A program made the position numbers and the translations under genes. Shown here one piece after another: positions 8,200 to 17,531 of a DNA stretch of 57,380 bases. The stretch's first letter is position 1. Each line of letters begins with the position of its first letter. The DNA comes from Fidelibacterota bacterium. Its GTDB lineage: Bacteria; Fidelibacterota; UBA8477; JABMPR01. The notes beneath the pieces are model-generated. The model was given only the letters and a program-made list of their open reading frames with translations, was not told the DNA's origin and made no database searches. The stretch spans positions 1-57,380 of the forward strand of contig JABHBL010000003.1 of NCBI GenBank assembly GCA_018673925.1. Reading direction: 5' to 3'.

Positions 8200-9474
8200 T
8201 TAGTACAGGTAACCCAATCCAATATATAGACCAGAATTTCCGTCTTGTTCGTCTTTGGCCATTCCATAATCCACTGCGATAATGAAATTCTCATTGAGAA
8301 CCACTCTTAAACCACCACCAAATGATAAATGCAATCCTTCCTCAGCAGCAACTGGAAGTGATTGACCTTCAACCTCGTAGGGAGTTAGGACCTGTCCAAA
8401 ATCGGAAAAACCATTAAGAGCCAGGTATAGGTTTTGACCACCTATAACGGTTTTATAGAATTTCCATCTGGCTTCCATGTTGGCCATAAAAATTGCATTA
8501 CCTACAATGCGGTTTTTCAGGATACCACGTAAGGATTTAGATCCACCTAGACCTTCAGTCATCTTGTAGCTGCTCTGATACCATGGTAGCATAAAAAAGG
8601 GAGCCTCACCAATCTGTTGTTGATAACCAAGACGGTAGGCAAACGACAGATCATTCTCAATTAGTGTAAAGTATTGTCTATGTGTTGCTGTGAGGGTGGT
8701 AAAGGGGAAATCACTTCCCATAAAGCCGGGATATGTGGTGAGCAGCGCTTCTGTCCAGATACCGCTCATAGGATTAGGTTCATTATCTCTGGTATCGTAA
8801 ACAAGACCAAGTTTAATAAAATTAGTCACTCCACCATGCTTCTCTTCGTCTCTGATTAAACCCGCACCAACATAATTATCATAGAGTGTCGCGGCATCAA
8901 GGGGTAGAAGATCTTCATCTTTTCCCTCATTGAGCCCTTCTTCATCAACTGTGTCAACTTGAGTATCGATATATCCAAAACCAGCAATGACCCTGATATT
9001 CTCATTGATAACGCTCTTTTGAAAATCGGCTGATAAGCGCAGAGTATTGCGTTCGTGTCGATAGAACATCCTAGTTACGTAGTTGCTTGAATCTGAGGCT
9101 TCAAAACCTGGTGTATAATTCGCTTCATAACCATTAAATCCATAGAACGGTAACGCCTGCTCGGTAAGGTATCCTGCGTAGGCTGTCACTCTGATATCAT
9201 TTGGCAGGAGGTATTTCGAATCGAAAAAGAGGGTATTCTCACCACTGCCCTTGGTAGTCCTGGTCCAGGTAGGCTTAATCGTATAATCATAATCGGGATA
9301 GTGAGATCCATCACCGTAATTATATGCTTCAAAAACAATTCCATATAAAAATCCAGTATCAGAATTATAGGCTACAGCCGGCACACCGCCAAAGCCCCAA
9401 CCTGTTTTAGCTTCCTGGCCAAAGGCGAAAACCATTGAAAACATCAGGATTACCACTAAGAACTTACGAGTCAT
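8200..9474 (-). CDS. Outer-membrane beta-barrel protein (Omp85/surface-antigen type)
   Basis: 424 residues from ATG 9472-9474, chosen because AGGAGG lies 8 bases upstream and a signal peptide (MTRKFLVVILMFSMVFAFG) starts there. The mature protein alternates polar and aromatic residues as in beta-barrels, contains GGSKSLRG (like the GG..RG.. loop motif of the BamA/Omp85 barrel), and ends in IGLGYLY, a barrel-type aromatic terminus. No POTRA domains are visible, so it is a barrel-only member and not BamA itself. It begins 22 bases after the TlpA-like lipoprotein gene, with which it is probably co-transcribed. Cargo or partner unknown. Confidence 0.75.
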   Translation of the reverse strand: MTRKFLVVILMFSMVFAFGQEAKTGWGFGGVPAVAYNSDTGFLYGIVFEAYNYGDGSHYPDYDYTIKPTWTRTTKGSGENTLFFDSKYLLPNDIRVTAYAGYLTEQALPFYGFNGYEANYTPGFEASDSSNYVTRMFYRHERNTLRLSADFQKSVINENIRVIAGFGYIDTQVDTVDEEGLNEGKDEDLLPLDAATLYDNYVGAGLIRDEEKHGGVTNFIKLGLVYDTRDNEPNPMSGIWTEALLTTYPGFMGSDFPFTTLTATHRQYFTLIENDLSFAYRLGYQQQIGEAPFFMLPWYQSSYKMTEGLGGSKSLRGILKNRIVGNAIFMANMEARWKFYKTVIGGQNLYLALNGFSDFGQVLTPYEVEGQSLPVAAEEGLHLSFGGGLRVVLNENFIIAVDYGMAKDEQDGNSGLYIGLGYLY

Positions 9475-9496
9475 ACCACTTTCCTCCTGTAATAGT

Positions 9497-10705
9497 TTAA
9501 CTATCAAGCAAACTCTCCAGACGCCATGTCATTTCTCTGACAAAGTCCTTGTCTGGATCAAATCCCACAATCTTATACCGGATTTTTCCTTGTGGTCCTA
9601 TTATAAACAGACTTGGGATACCTTCCACCCCAAATTTTGTAGCTGTATCTCCTGCATAAGCAATTGGAAAAGTGAATTTCATTTCATCAATATAGGGCTG
9701 AACCTTTTGTTTATCCTGGTCTGTGGATGCTGCTACAAACACAACGCGAGGGTCATCTTTGTAGAGATCATAGAATGCCTGAAACTCAGGCAATTCTCGG
9801 CGACAGGGATTGCACCAGGTAGCCCAGAAGTCAAAGAAGACCACTTTACCAAGCATATTGGTATTGTTTAATGATCGGCCATTAAAATCCGTCACTTGAA
9901 ATTCTGGAGCATCGATATTAAAAACTTCTGAGAGTACTTCTTCTTTGCGTCGTTCATCAAGACTGGTGTGGAGATCACTCATGAAATCCTGAGAATCTTT
10001 ATTAGGATTAAGTTTAGTGTAAATCTCCACCACTTTTTGGTTGATCAGAGCCTTGCCAGGTGACAGTTGCAGTGCTGCTACATAGTCTTCCAGGGCTGCT
10101 GCCAAATTTTCTTGAGTTTCATAAATGAGGCCACGGCGCAGCAAAGTTTCGGGTTGTTCCATGTACTCAAGAGCAATACCATAAGCTTCAAGGGCTTTTT
10201 CTGTCTCATCTTGTTTCTCATAAATATTGGCTTGAGTATCGAAGATCATCGCTCCCAACTCATCTTGCCACTGCAATCCTTCTTCCTCTTCCCTAAATTT
10301 CTCTATGGTATATTCCATCACAGCAGGAGCTTCGTTAAAAAGCAGCATCTGATCGGACATTACCCAGGCCAATCGATTACCAAAGGCTATCTGATCAGTA
10401 ACCTCAAGGGCACCATTTTCAGGGTAGTTTTTCAATAGATCAAAGATTTTGACAAAACGGGTTTCATCGCGTTCCATGATAGCGCGTTCTGCGGAGCGCA
10501 CCATTGCCATACCCGCGGCATATTCTTCAGGATAATTTTTGCTCAACTCATAGGTGAGGTCCATCCAGACATCATATTCCAGTTCTTGACCTACTGTATC
10601 AACCAAAACCTGAAATCTTTCAGGTGATACTTCTGCTTCTTTCTCACAAAACGTCAACATCATGGTTAGCCCGATTATGAACACCAAAAACAAACTTTTT
10701 TTCAT
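9497..10705 (-). CDS. Lipoprotein with TPR-like helices and a TlpA/ResA thioredoxin domain
   Basis: 402 residues. Lipoprotein signal peptide with lipobox LTFC (Cys20). The middle (about 140-240) has TPR-like helical repeats (ALEAYGIALEYMEQPETLLRRG). The C-terminal 140 residues are a TlpA/ResA-type thioredoxin fold with FFDFWATWCNPCRREL; the active site is CNPC and the cis-Pro region is GVEGIPSLFI. It should act as a thiol-disulfide oxidoreductase in the periplasm, anchored to a membrane. ATG start with GAGGATATA upstream. The barrel gene follows. Confidence 0.88.
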   Translation of the reverse strand: MKKSLFLVFIIGLTMMLTFCEKEAEVSPERFQVLVDTVGQELEYDVWMDLTYELSKNYPEEYAAGMAMVRSAERAIMERDETRFVKIFDLLKNYPENGALEVTDQIAFGNRLAWVMSDQMLLFNEAPAVMEYTIEKFREEEEGLQWQDELGAMIFDTQANIYEKQDETEKALEAYGIALEYMEQPETLLRRGLIYETQENLAAALEDYVAALQLSPGKALINQKVVEIYTKLNPNKDSQDFMSDLHTSLDERRKEEVLSEVFNIDAPEFQVTDFNGRSLNNTNMLGKVVFFDFWATWCNPCRRELPEFQAFYDLYKDDPRVVFVAASTDQDKQKVQPYIDEMKFTFPIAYAGDTATKFGVEGIPSLFIIGPQGKIRYKIVGFDPDKDFVREMTWRLESLLDS

Positions 10706-10737
10706 TATATCCTCTTTTCTCTATTTTGAAATTTTAC

Positions 10738-11688
10738 TTAATTCTCAGTCAAAAATTTAAAGACGGTGGGAACCATCCATGATTTCCCATATTGGTTTAC
10801 AAATCCCACATGTCCCCCTTTTTCTGTCAATACCGACGTAACCATTCCATCTGACTTCTGAGGCATGGATGCTTCTGGAACAAAAGGGTCATCCCGAGAG
10901 GCCAGATAAAGTGTAGGTACGGGGATATCCTTCAAACAGTTTTTTGAACTCATTTCAGCATAATATTGAGCTGCATCTCTGAAACCATGGATAGGTGCCG
11001 TGGCTGCATTATCCAGCTCCCAGAAGGTTTTTGCTTTGGCCAACTTTTTTGCCATGCTATCATCGCCAATGAGTTCTGATTTGAGATGGTATTTCAACAA
11101 TAGGGTATTCCGAAACCTAACTACATAATTTCTGCTAAACCCTTTGCTCATAAAATCTGCAGATGCACCCAGATCCAGGGGTGTGGATATGATTGCAGCA
11201 GCCGCTACACGTTCCAAAGAGTTCCCTTTTGCCAGGTAGTGTGCAATCTGACTTCCACCTAAGGAAACACCCAATAGGTATACCTGTTGACTCAAACCCA
11301 TTTCAGGTAGTCGCGTATCCAGGAAATATTCGATGTCTCGATAAAAACCAGCGTGGTAAAACTGCTTATGTTTATTGATGAGTCCGCCGCAGCTACGCAT
11401 ATGGAGGACTACACCATTCCAGCCCCGCTTACTGCATTCACTCATGAGCAGACGGGCATAACGGCTTTCTGAGCTTCCCTCCATCCCGTGGATAAGTACC
11501 ACCAGGGGTGTGCCAGACTCACCATCGACCCAATCTGCAGCGATGATGTCACCATCTGGAAGATCCAGGATTTCGCGACGGTAATCGGGGTGTTTCACCG
11601 ACATGAATAGCGATGCAAAAATGGATTGGAAATGACCATTGGGTAGCCATCTGGCAGCTTTAAAAGGGCGAGGTTGAAATTTTAACAT
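10738..11688 (-). CDS. Alpha/beta hydrolase of the YheT/ABHD family
   Basis: 316 residues from ATG 11686-11688; an upstream TTG-side extension to 11763 has no family match and overlaps the divergent gene. Family hallmarks are WLPNGHFQSI, VVLIHGMEGS (oxyanion region), MRSCGG, and the nucleophile elbow GVSLGG. Asp in ASRDDPFVP and His in KGGHVGF complete the triad. Relatives hydrolyse carboxylic esters or lipids; the substrate is unknown. Ribosome site weak. The 124 bases to the divergent gene at 11813 must carry both promoters. Confidence 0.85.
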   Translation of the reverse strand: MLKFQPRPFKAARWLPNGHFQSIFASLFMSVKHPDYRREILDLPDGDIIAADWVDGESGTPLVVLIHGMEGSSESRYARLLMSECSKRGWNGVVLHMRSCGGLINKHKQFYHAGFYRDIEYFLDTRLPEMGLSQQVYLLGVSLGGSQIAHYLAKGNSLERVAAAAIISTPLDLGASADFMSKGFSRNYVVRFRNTLLLKYHLKSELIGDDSMAKKLAKAKTFWELDNAATAPIHGFRDAAQYYAEMSSKNCLKDIPVPTLYLASRDDPFVPEASMPQKSDGMVTSVLTEKGGHVGFVNQYGKSWMVPTVFKFLTEN

Positions 11689-11812
11689 TGAATTGAAAAT
11701 AGTTCTAAGAGGTCCTGATGCAACCCAGTAAAATATAATAACTTTGACCCCAAAATGTAGCATCTTGCACCAATTCCTTTCAATCCATGCCTGTATGAAC
11801 TACATTTTCGCC

Positions 11813-13066
11813 ATGCTGACACCATTTTTTAAGCGCGCTATCGTTTTTCTACTACTGGTAATGCCTTTGTACCCCTGTCGTATGCTGGGTGTCATCGCTT
11901 TACCTGGTGAATCTCTGAGCAACACCTATACAGATGGTGAATGGCACCCTTTTCTCATGGGTGAGCTGGAGGAATTTCGATTACAGGGTGGCTCAGGTGA
12001 ATGGCCTTATAATAATCGTGATGGCTGGGCCATGACGAGCTATCATGTGAGTCAGGATGTGCCTGAAGCACAAACAGTTCGATCTGATGAAGAAGCTTAT
12101 TCAGATATCGATTTTTATTATGATACCTCGATGCTATTAGCTGAAAGCCAGGTACCCATCCTTATAGGGCACCTTCGACAAACCAGTTCAGGGGCAAATG
12201 ATATTGAAAATCCACACCCTTTCATTTATACCAGTGAAAGCGGTGTGAACTTCAGTTTTGGGCATAACGGTGATGTCGGAAAAGAAGGGGTTCGAGAGCT
12301 GATTGGAGATGAATGGTTGGCCCTCCATCCACCCCAAACCTATGGCGCGGGGCCGTGGGATGGATCAGGCTGGGAGAGTGTTGTAGATTCGGAGCTGTTT
12401 TTCTTCTGGATCATTAAAAATATTGAAAATTCAGATTCAGTACTTGAAGGAATTCAGCAGGCACTCATCGTACTGGAAGATCAGCAACCTTACCAATTAA
12501 AAAACTTTCTATTTTCAGATGGATCTGATTTGTACGCATATCGTCGATCCTTGATGACTGATATTCATTATTTTGATGCCAGCCAAAATGATAGTCTCCC
12601 CCCCCACCTTTCAGATAGCAATCACCGAGTTGTTATGAGTACCCCTCCCACAGATGGTGCTGCATCTGAATTGCCGTGGATTGAACTTCCAGATAGAAGT
12701 CTTTTGATATTCAAAGCAGATGGCAGCACTGAAATCCATGGTAATTTTATACCCACAGGGTTCGTTGCAGATGCCCCAAAACCAGATCAGAACAGGTTAA
12801 CCCTGGCTTACCCCAATCCTTTTAATAGTAGCACAACCATTCCTGTTCATGCCTATGGATCAGGCGCTTACACACTTCAAGTATTTAATACGAGAGGTCA
12901 GGTAGTGTTTGCGGAAACAAATTGGATCAATGATGGTGGTGTGTACAATTTTATGTGGTCTGGTATGGATGATGCGGGAAACGACTTAACTTCAGGTAGC
13001 TTTTTCTTTCAGATTAGTACGGGTTCTGAACTTGTTTCAAGTGGGAAACTTTTACTGCTTAAATAG
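11813..13066 (+). CDS. Secreted class-II glutamine amidotransferase-like Ntn hydrolase with sorting tail
   Basis: 417 residues from ATG 11813 (earlier starts at 11744 or 11795 are possible; no ribosome site decides). Residues 1-21 form a signal peptide, followed by Cys22-RMLG, which matches the N-terminal CRLLG of class-II amidotransferases (YafJ-like), where Cys is the nucleophile. Other family motifs follow in order: GHLRQTSSG...NPHPF, FGHNGDVG, DSELFFFW, FSDGSDLYAYRR. From about 330 a sorting tail reads LAYPNPFNSSTT and ends SSGKLLLLK. Exported amidotransferase-like enzymes are unusual; signal-peptide cleavage could expose the catalytic Cys. An alternative is a lipoprotein, if YPC serves as a lipobox. 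Substrate unknown. Confidence 0.78.
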   Translation: MLTPFFKRAIVFLLLVMPLYPCRMLGVIALPGESLSNTYTDGEWHPFLMGELEEFRLQGGSGEWPYNNRDGWAMTSYHVSQDVPEAQTVRSDEEAYSDIDFYYDTSMLLAESQVPILIGHLRQTSSGANDIENPHPFIYTSESGVNFSFGHNGDVGKEGVRELIGDEWLALHPPQTYGAGPWDGSGWESVVDSELFFFWIIKNIENSDSVLEGIQQALIVLEDQQPYQLKNFLFSDGSDLYAYRRSLMTDIHYFDASQNDSLPPHLSDSNHRVVMSTPPTDGAASELPWIELPDRSLLIFKADGSTEIHGNFIPTGFVADAPKPDQNRLTLAYPNPFNSSTTIPVHAYGSGAYTLQVFNTRGQVVFAETNWINDGGVYNFMWSGMDDAGNDLTSGSFFFQISTGSELVSSGKLLLLK

Positions 13067-13069
13067 GCT

Positions 13070-14557
13070 TTAGTCACCTATATACTGATCTATCGCTCCA
13101 ACAATATTAAAAATTTCTTCCTTATCAATACGGTAGGATGTATTCACATAATCATTCTCTGAATTCAGCTCATAAGCTTGGCCATATGTTTCACCGTTTT
13201 GAATAATATCCTTCAGGGCAGCGATGAGCAGAGCTACATCCTCCAGGGTTGAATACAGACCAAAACTGGCTCTCACCATCCCGGCTTTGCGCATAAACTC
13301 TGGGGACATATTACCAAAATCGATTTCCCCAAATTCAGATTCGAGATCGTCAGACATCATTTCTTTGACATAGGGGTGGGCGCAAAAGCATTGATTTCTC
13401 ACAGCAATATTGAAGTAATCATTTAATTGTGCAGCCACCAGACCATGGTCAATTCCTCTTATGTTGAAGGAAATCGAAGCAGCGCGGGGACAAGCTTTCA
13501 GGTCTGTGCCACCATAGACTAAAATCTCTGGCATTTTAGCCATCTCCCTGATGGCAACTTCCAGCACTTCGTCTTCCTCTTCCATGAGCGTTTGCATACC
13601 GATACGATCAAGAATTTCTATAGTGGTTGCCAGGGCTATAGCACCTGGAATATTGGGAGTGCCCGCTTCTTCCCGATCCGGAAAGGTATCTTTAACCTGA
13701 TACCGATCTTCCAGTACGCGATCTACCATGCCCCCACCAACTTCTTCAGGCTCAATGGCCAACAGGTGGTCCTTACGAGCTATCACAACCCCAGGTGATC
13801 CTGGCGTGTAGGTCTTATGTCCAGAGAAAACGAGGGCATCAATACAGGCTTCTGGATCATCTGGATAAAACATTTTTGTAGGGAGATGAGCAACGCTTTG
13901 GGCACCATCCACCATGAGAAGAGCTCCGTACTTGTGGGCAAGGCGGGCGATATCATGGATGGGATTAATTATCCCGGTTACATTACTCACTGCAGTAATA
14001 GAGACATAACTAACCTTACCCGCACCATCTTGAAGTGCTTGTTCCAATTTGGGTAGACTGATACACATCTGATTCTCATCCAGACCATCAACAGGTACAT
14101 GATATACATTCTGCATATGCTTGCGATGGGGCAAATCATTGGAGTGATGTTCCATGATAGAGATGATTGCTGTATCTTTTTCTGGGTGTACATCTCGAAA
14201 GACACGGGCCATCCTATTGATACCCCCAGTGGTTCCAGAGCCGGTAAAAAAGCAGGTATAAATCTCCGGATCTGCACCCACAAAGCTGAGTATCCTCTCA
14301 TGTGCCCAATCGTAGGCAGCAGTGGAAATATGGGCGGAATGGTGGAGTTTACTATGGGTATTGGAATAATGACTCATGAATTCAGCAGTAATGTGAGCTG
14401 CAGGTCTAAGCATGAGTGAGCTGGCAGTTGAGTCCAGATATATTCGTCTGGTTTTGTCCCCGCTTACCGTCTCATAGGTGGTATCTAAACCAATAAAGTC
14501 TGAACGAATTTTTTCGAGAAGTGCTTTGCCGGTTAAAGATTTTCCAGATGATCTCAT
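13070..14557 (-). CDS. Class V aminotransferase, SufS/cysteine-desulfurase-like
   Basis: 495 residues, longer than SufS (about 406). PLP fold type I. The Schiff-base Lys is in FSGHKTYTPGSPG, the PLP phosphate region is TGSGTTGGINR, and MVDGAQSVAH carries the PLP-contacting Asp. C390 and C392 lie in NQCFCAHPYV, at the site where SufS-type enzymes carry their catalytic Cys (GCHCAHP). Group II desulfurases also act as selenocysteine lyases, but nothing here proves that. It is convergent with the amidotransferase-like gene (3 bases apart), so the two stops share one short gap with no terminator. Confidence 0.82.
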   Translation of the reverse strand: MRSSGKSLTGKALLEKIRSDFIGLDTTYETVSGDKTRRIYLDSTASSLMLRPAAHITAEFMSHYSNTHSKLHHSAHISTAAYDWAHERILSFVGADPEIYTCFFTGSGTTGGINRMARVFRDVHPEKDTAIISIMEHHSNDLPHRKHMQNVYHVPVDGLDENQMCISLPKLEQALQDGAGKVSYVSITAVSNVTGIINPIHDIARLAHKYGALLMVDGAQSVAHLPTKMFYPDDPEACIDALVFSGHKTYTPGSPGVVIARKDHLLAIEPEEVGGGMVDRVLEDRYQVKDTFPDREEAGTPNIPGAIALATTIEILDRIGMQTLMEEEDEVLEVAIREMAKMPEILVYGGTDLKACPRAASISFNIRGIDHGLVAAQLNDYFNIAVRNQCFCAHPYVKEMMSDDLESEFGEIDFGNMSPEFMRKAGMVRASFGLYSTLEDVALLIAALKDIIQNGETYGQAYELNSENDYVNTSYRIDKEEIFNIVGAIDQYIGD

Positions 14558-14661
14558 GCTAAAACTCCAAATTGATTTCTTATGAATTGACTTGGAAAGT
14601 CATGCTAGAATATACTCAGGTCTATGCCTGAAAAAATATTTCTGTCTTGATGATTCGTTCC

Positions 14662-14697
14662 TAAAAAGCAGGAGGCCATCCAAATGGATGGCCCCCT
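14662..14697 (-). terminator. Rho-independent terminator after selenoprotein candidate 1
   Basis: Minus strand: GGGGGCCATCC, loop ATTT, GGATGGCCTCC, then TGCTTTTTAG. The same core (GGCCATCC/GGATGGCC) recurs in the terminator at 17478-17513, so it was duplicated with the gene. Confidence 0.85.
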
Positions 14698-14721
14698 ATT
14701 ACTCTATTTATAGTGAGATGT

Positions 14722-17316
14722 CTATTTAAGCAACATCATTTTTACTATTTGCTCTGAACCAGCAGCGTTTATGCGAGCAAAATAGATACCAGTTTCAACC
14801 GATTGGGCTGAAGCATTGGTACCATTCCACTGATAGCGGTATGTGCCAGGCACAAGTTCCGATTGTACAAGGCTGTTCACCTCTTGACCGAGAATATCAT
14901 AAATCTTCAGAGTCACGAAACTATTTTCAGGTATACCAAACTCAATGGTGGTAGTAGGATTGAAAGGGTTGGGATAATTCTGCTTCAATTGCAGCACCTC
15001 AGGCATTTCAATTCCATCAACGCTCAGGAACTGGCCAGTATAGAACCCGGTCCTCTGATAATTTCCCCGGGCTGTCGACCAGGTCGGACCAAGATCGGAG
15101 AGCATCTTAAGATTAATAACAGTCAAGTCATTATTTGTCCCAACGATGATCTCCAGGGTACCATCCTGACTTAAATCAGCCACGCTGGGAGTTCCCTGGA
15201 CAGGTCCTGACATGGTGAGTGGAAATAGATCCACGGACATGCCATCATGATGGAAAGCGTATAATTCTCCAGAGTTTGAACCAACGATGATCTCAGGCTC
15301 CCCAACACCATCAAGATTTGCAACAACTGGTGAACTATAACAGGCTCCACCTAAACTCTGGGGCCATCCAGCTATAGTATTTCCCTGATAATCAAGAACA
15401 TTGACAAGTCCAGCGAGGGTTGTGTAAATAATTTCCATAAACCCGTCACCATCAAAGTCATACACCGCGGCAGTGGTACGAATACTGGCAGAGGAAAGTC
15501 TTTGACTCCAAAGCACAGTTCCATCACTATCTATTGCATAGAAATAGCCACCATCTTGACCAGCTAAAATTTCCAGTGAACCGTCCCCATCTATGTCAGC
15601 AATGACAGGAGGAGAGGCAACATTAGAAACCAAATCTACTGGGAATCCACTTAACAATTCGCCATTAAGATTGTAAGCAAAAATGCTATCACTCCAGGTA
15701 CCCAGGACAAAATCTTTGCTTCCATCTCCATCAATATCGGCGATGGAAACGCCACCGGACATTCGTCCGCCATCAATAATGACAGGATAATTATCCAGCG
15801 CGGTACCGTCATGATGCACAGCTAATAAATCGTAACCATAACCACCGGCGACTATTTCAAGGTCTCCGTCGTTATCAAGGTCATCTAGAGCAGGTGTACC
15901 CATGAGATAGCTAGCCGCTTCTGCGATTGCGGCTCCTGATCCATCGTGTTGGACGACATGAATTTTGCGATCACGGGAAGTCACGACAACCTCCAGATCA
16001 CCATCATTGTCGATATCAGCAACAGCTGGAGCACCAATAATCACATTCCCAACGGTATATGGAAAACCGGCCAATTCATTGCCTGCAAGTGTGAAGGCAT
16101 GGACAAGACTATCTGAACCACCTACGACTACTTCATTGGTACCATCACCATCAAGATCCACAATTGCGTTTCCACCCAATATGGGTTGGGAAACAGCTAC
16201 TGGAAAATTGGCTTGAAATAGGTCAATACTCACAGTAAGAGGTAAAATGACCTCGTATGGATCTTCAGTGCTTTGATTGGCAACCATTCTCAAATTAAAT
16301 TCAAAATCAGAAATATCTGGTGCATCTTCTGAAATTGAAAATGCAAATTTGTCGTTGAAATTTGTGACAATATCGCAGGACACAATCATATTGTAAAATC
16401 CCACACTATCCGTAATGGTAACATACGGACTTGCCGTAGACAGGTAACCAGTTACATCGAAAGCGCTGACAAAATCACAGCTGTTTGTTAATGTCACAGT
16501 GTATTCAGCAGATTCACCGGGATTCAGAGTGCCATCACCATCATCATCAATAATCGCAACATTCGTGTTGGAGGCAACCAGATTGGGGATGTTGAGAGGT
16601 GCAATATCACCCACATAACCAGAAGCAGCATTTAGAACGACATGATTCGCTGCCTGGACAAAGACGACGAGTCTGCAGTTGTCAGTAATCCAACTGGGAT
16701 CGGTAGCAAAATCTACAACTTCGACATGTTGAACACCAGCTTCCAGAGATACTGTTGTACCTGAGGAACTGGGAAACATATCCCGCATGACATTTTCATG
16801 ATCCGGATAGCCATTTGATCCCATGTAATAGAGCCCATCCTCAACCATAACTACTTGAAGGGTATAGTCTCCACTCACTCCAGTCTCAGGGTCTAGGGTC
16901 ACTAATACACTTCCGATGCCACTTTGGTAATCAAAATTACCCGCTAGTCCAATTGCAAGCGGAGCTGTGGTAGCCGCATTTGCAGGAATCACACTCTGCC
17001 AGGAACTGGTATTAATTCCATCTACCTGGATGTCGGGCACGGCGTTGACCCCATAATAATTTCGCCTAGCTTCACTATCTGGCGTATTGGCGTTGTAATA
17101 TGGGTCTGTTCCCGGCCAACTTACGTGATAAGAAATTTGTGTGAACATCCCTGGATTGTTTTGTTGGAACACGTCCAACTGAGCCCCTGTTGGGCCACAG
17201 CCAGGTCAGCCAGCGTTGGTAAAATATTCTGTTAAAACCAATCGTTCGGCAGTATGTCCCAATGCGAATAGCGCAAGCAGTATCATCACTACGCTTGCGG
17301 ATCTGTTTTTGATCAT
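14722..17316 (-). CDS. Secreted thioredoxin-like/FG-GAP protein with in-frame TGA (candidate selenoprotein 1)
   Basis: 864 residues if the TGA at 17206-17208 (codon 37) is read as an amino acid. ATG 17314-17316 has GGAGAG upstream and opens a signal peptide (MIKNRSASVVMILLALFALG). Next comes EYFTNAG-U-PGCGP, a U-x-x-C redox motif where Omp28/thioredoxin-like relatives have CxxC. The fold is supported by the YHVSWPGTDP and GVNAVPDIQVDG (cis-Pro) segments. About 200-310 is CARDB-like, 330-740 an FG-GAP/VCBS propeller (repeated DIDNDGDLE), and 770-864 a sorting tail (QNYPNPFNPTTT...MMLLK). A caller that stops at TGA would begin at TTG 17178 and lose the signal peptide. Paralogous to 17532-20153. 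No selA/B/D lies in the window. Confidence 0.85.
17179..17208 (-). promoter_or_regulatory. In-frame TGA with downstream SECIS-like stem-loop (gene 1)
   Basis: Directly after TGA (17206-17208) and five spacer bases, the mRNA can fold as CUG, bulged U, GGCCC, loop AACAG, GGGCU, CAG (17179-17200): eight pairs and one bulged U. A bulged U in the upper stem recalls the E. coli fdhF SECIS bound by SelB, but the apical GU is absent. Folding was done by eye. Confidence 0.5.
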
Positions 17317-17376
17317 AATCTCTCCAAGTTGAATTGTATTATATGCCTAAGTAAAGCATCGCATAACATAGAAAAA

Positions 17377-17408
17377 CGATGAGCTTTGTGCCACCACAAA
17401 GCTCATCG
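17377..17408. promoter_or_regulatory. Leader hairpin 61 bases before candidate selenoprotein 1
   Basis: A perfect 14-bp inverted repeat, CGATGAGCTTTGTG and CACAAAGCTCATCG, with a 4-base loop. On the minus strand it runs into TTTTT. A related hairpin lies at the same distance before the paralog (20217-20244). It could be a leader attenuator or a second terminator of gene 2. Nothing else is evident in 17317-17531 apart from the terminator at 17478. Confidence 0.6.
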
Positions 17409-17477
17409 TAAAAGAAACGTTAGTAAAATTTAATTTTATGATCTAAAAATTCTGAAATTTTGACCTATGATTGGTAC

Positions 17478-17513
17478 AAAAAAGAAGGCCATCCAATGGA
17501 TGGCCTTCTTTTC
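17478..17513 (-). terminator. Rho-independent terminator after selenoprotein candidate 2
   Basis: Minus strand: AAAAGAAGGCCATCC, loop AT, GGATGGCCTTCTTTTTT. Perfect stem and T-run, 18 bases after the stop of the 17532 gene. It separates transcription of the two paralogs. Confidence 0.92.
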
Positions 17514-17531
17514 TAATGAGTGTGAGCTATC

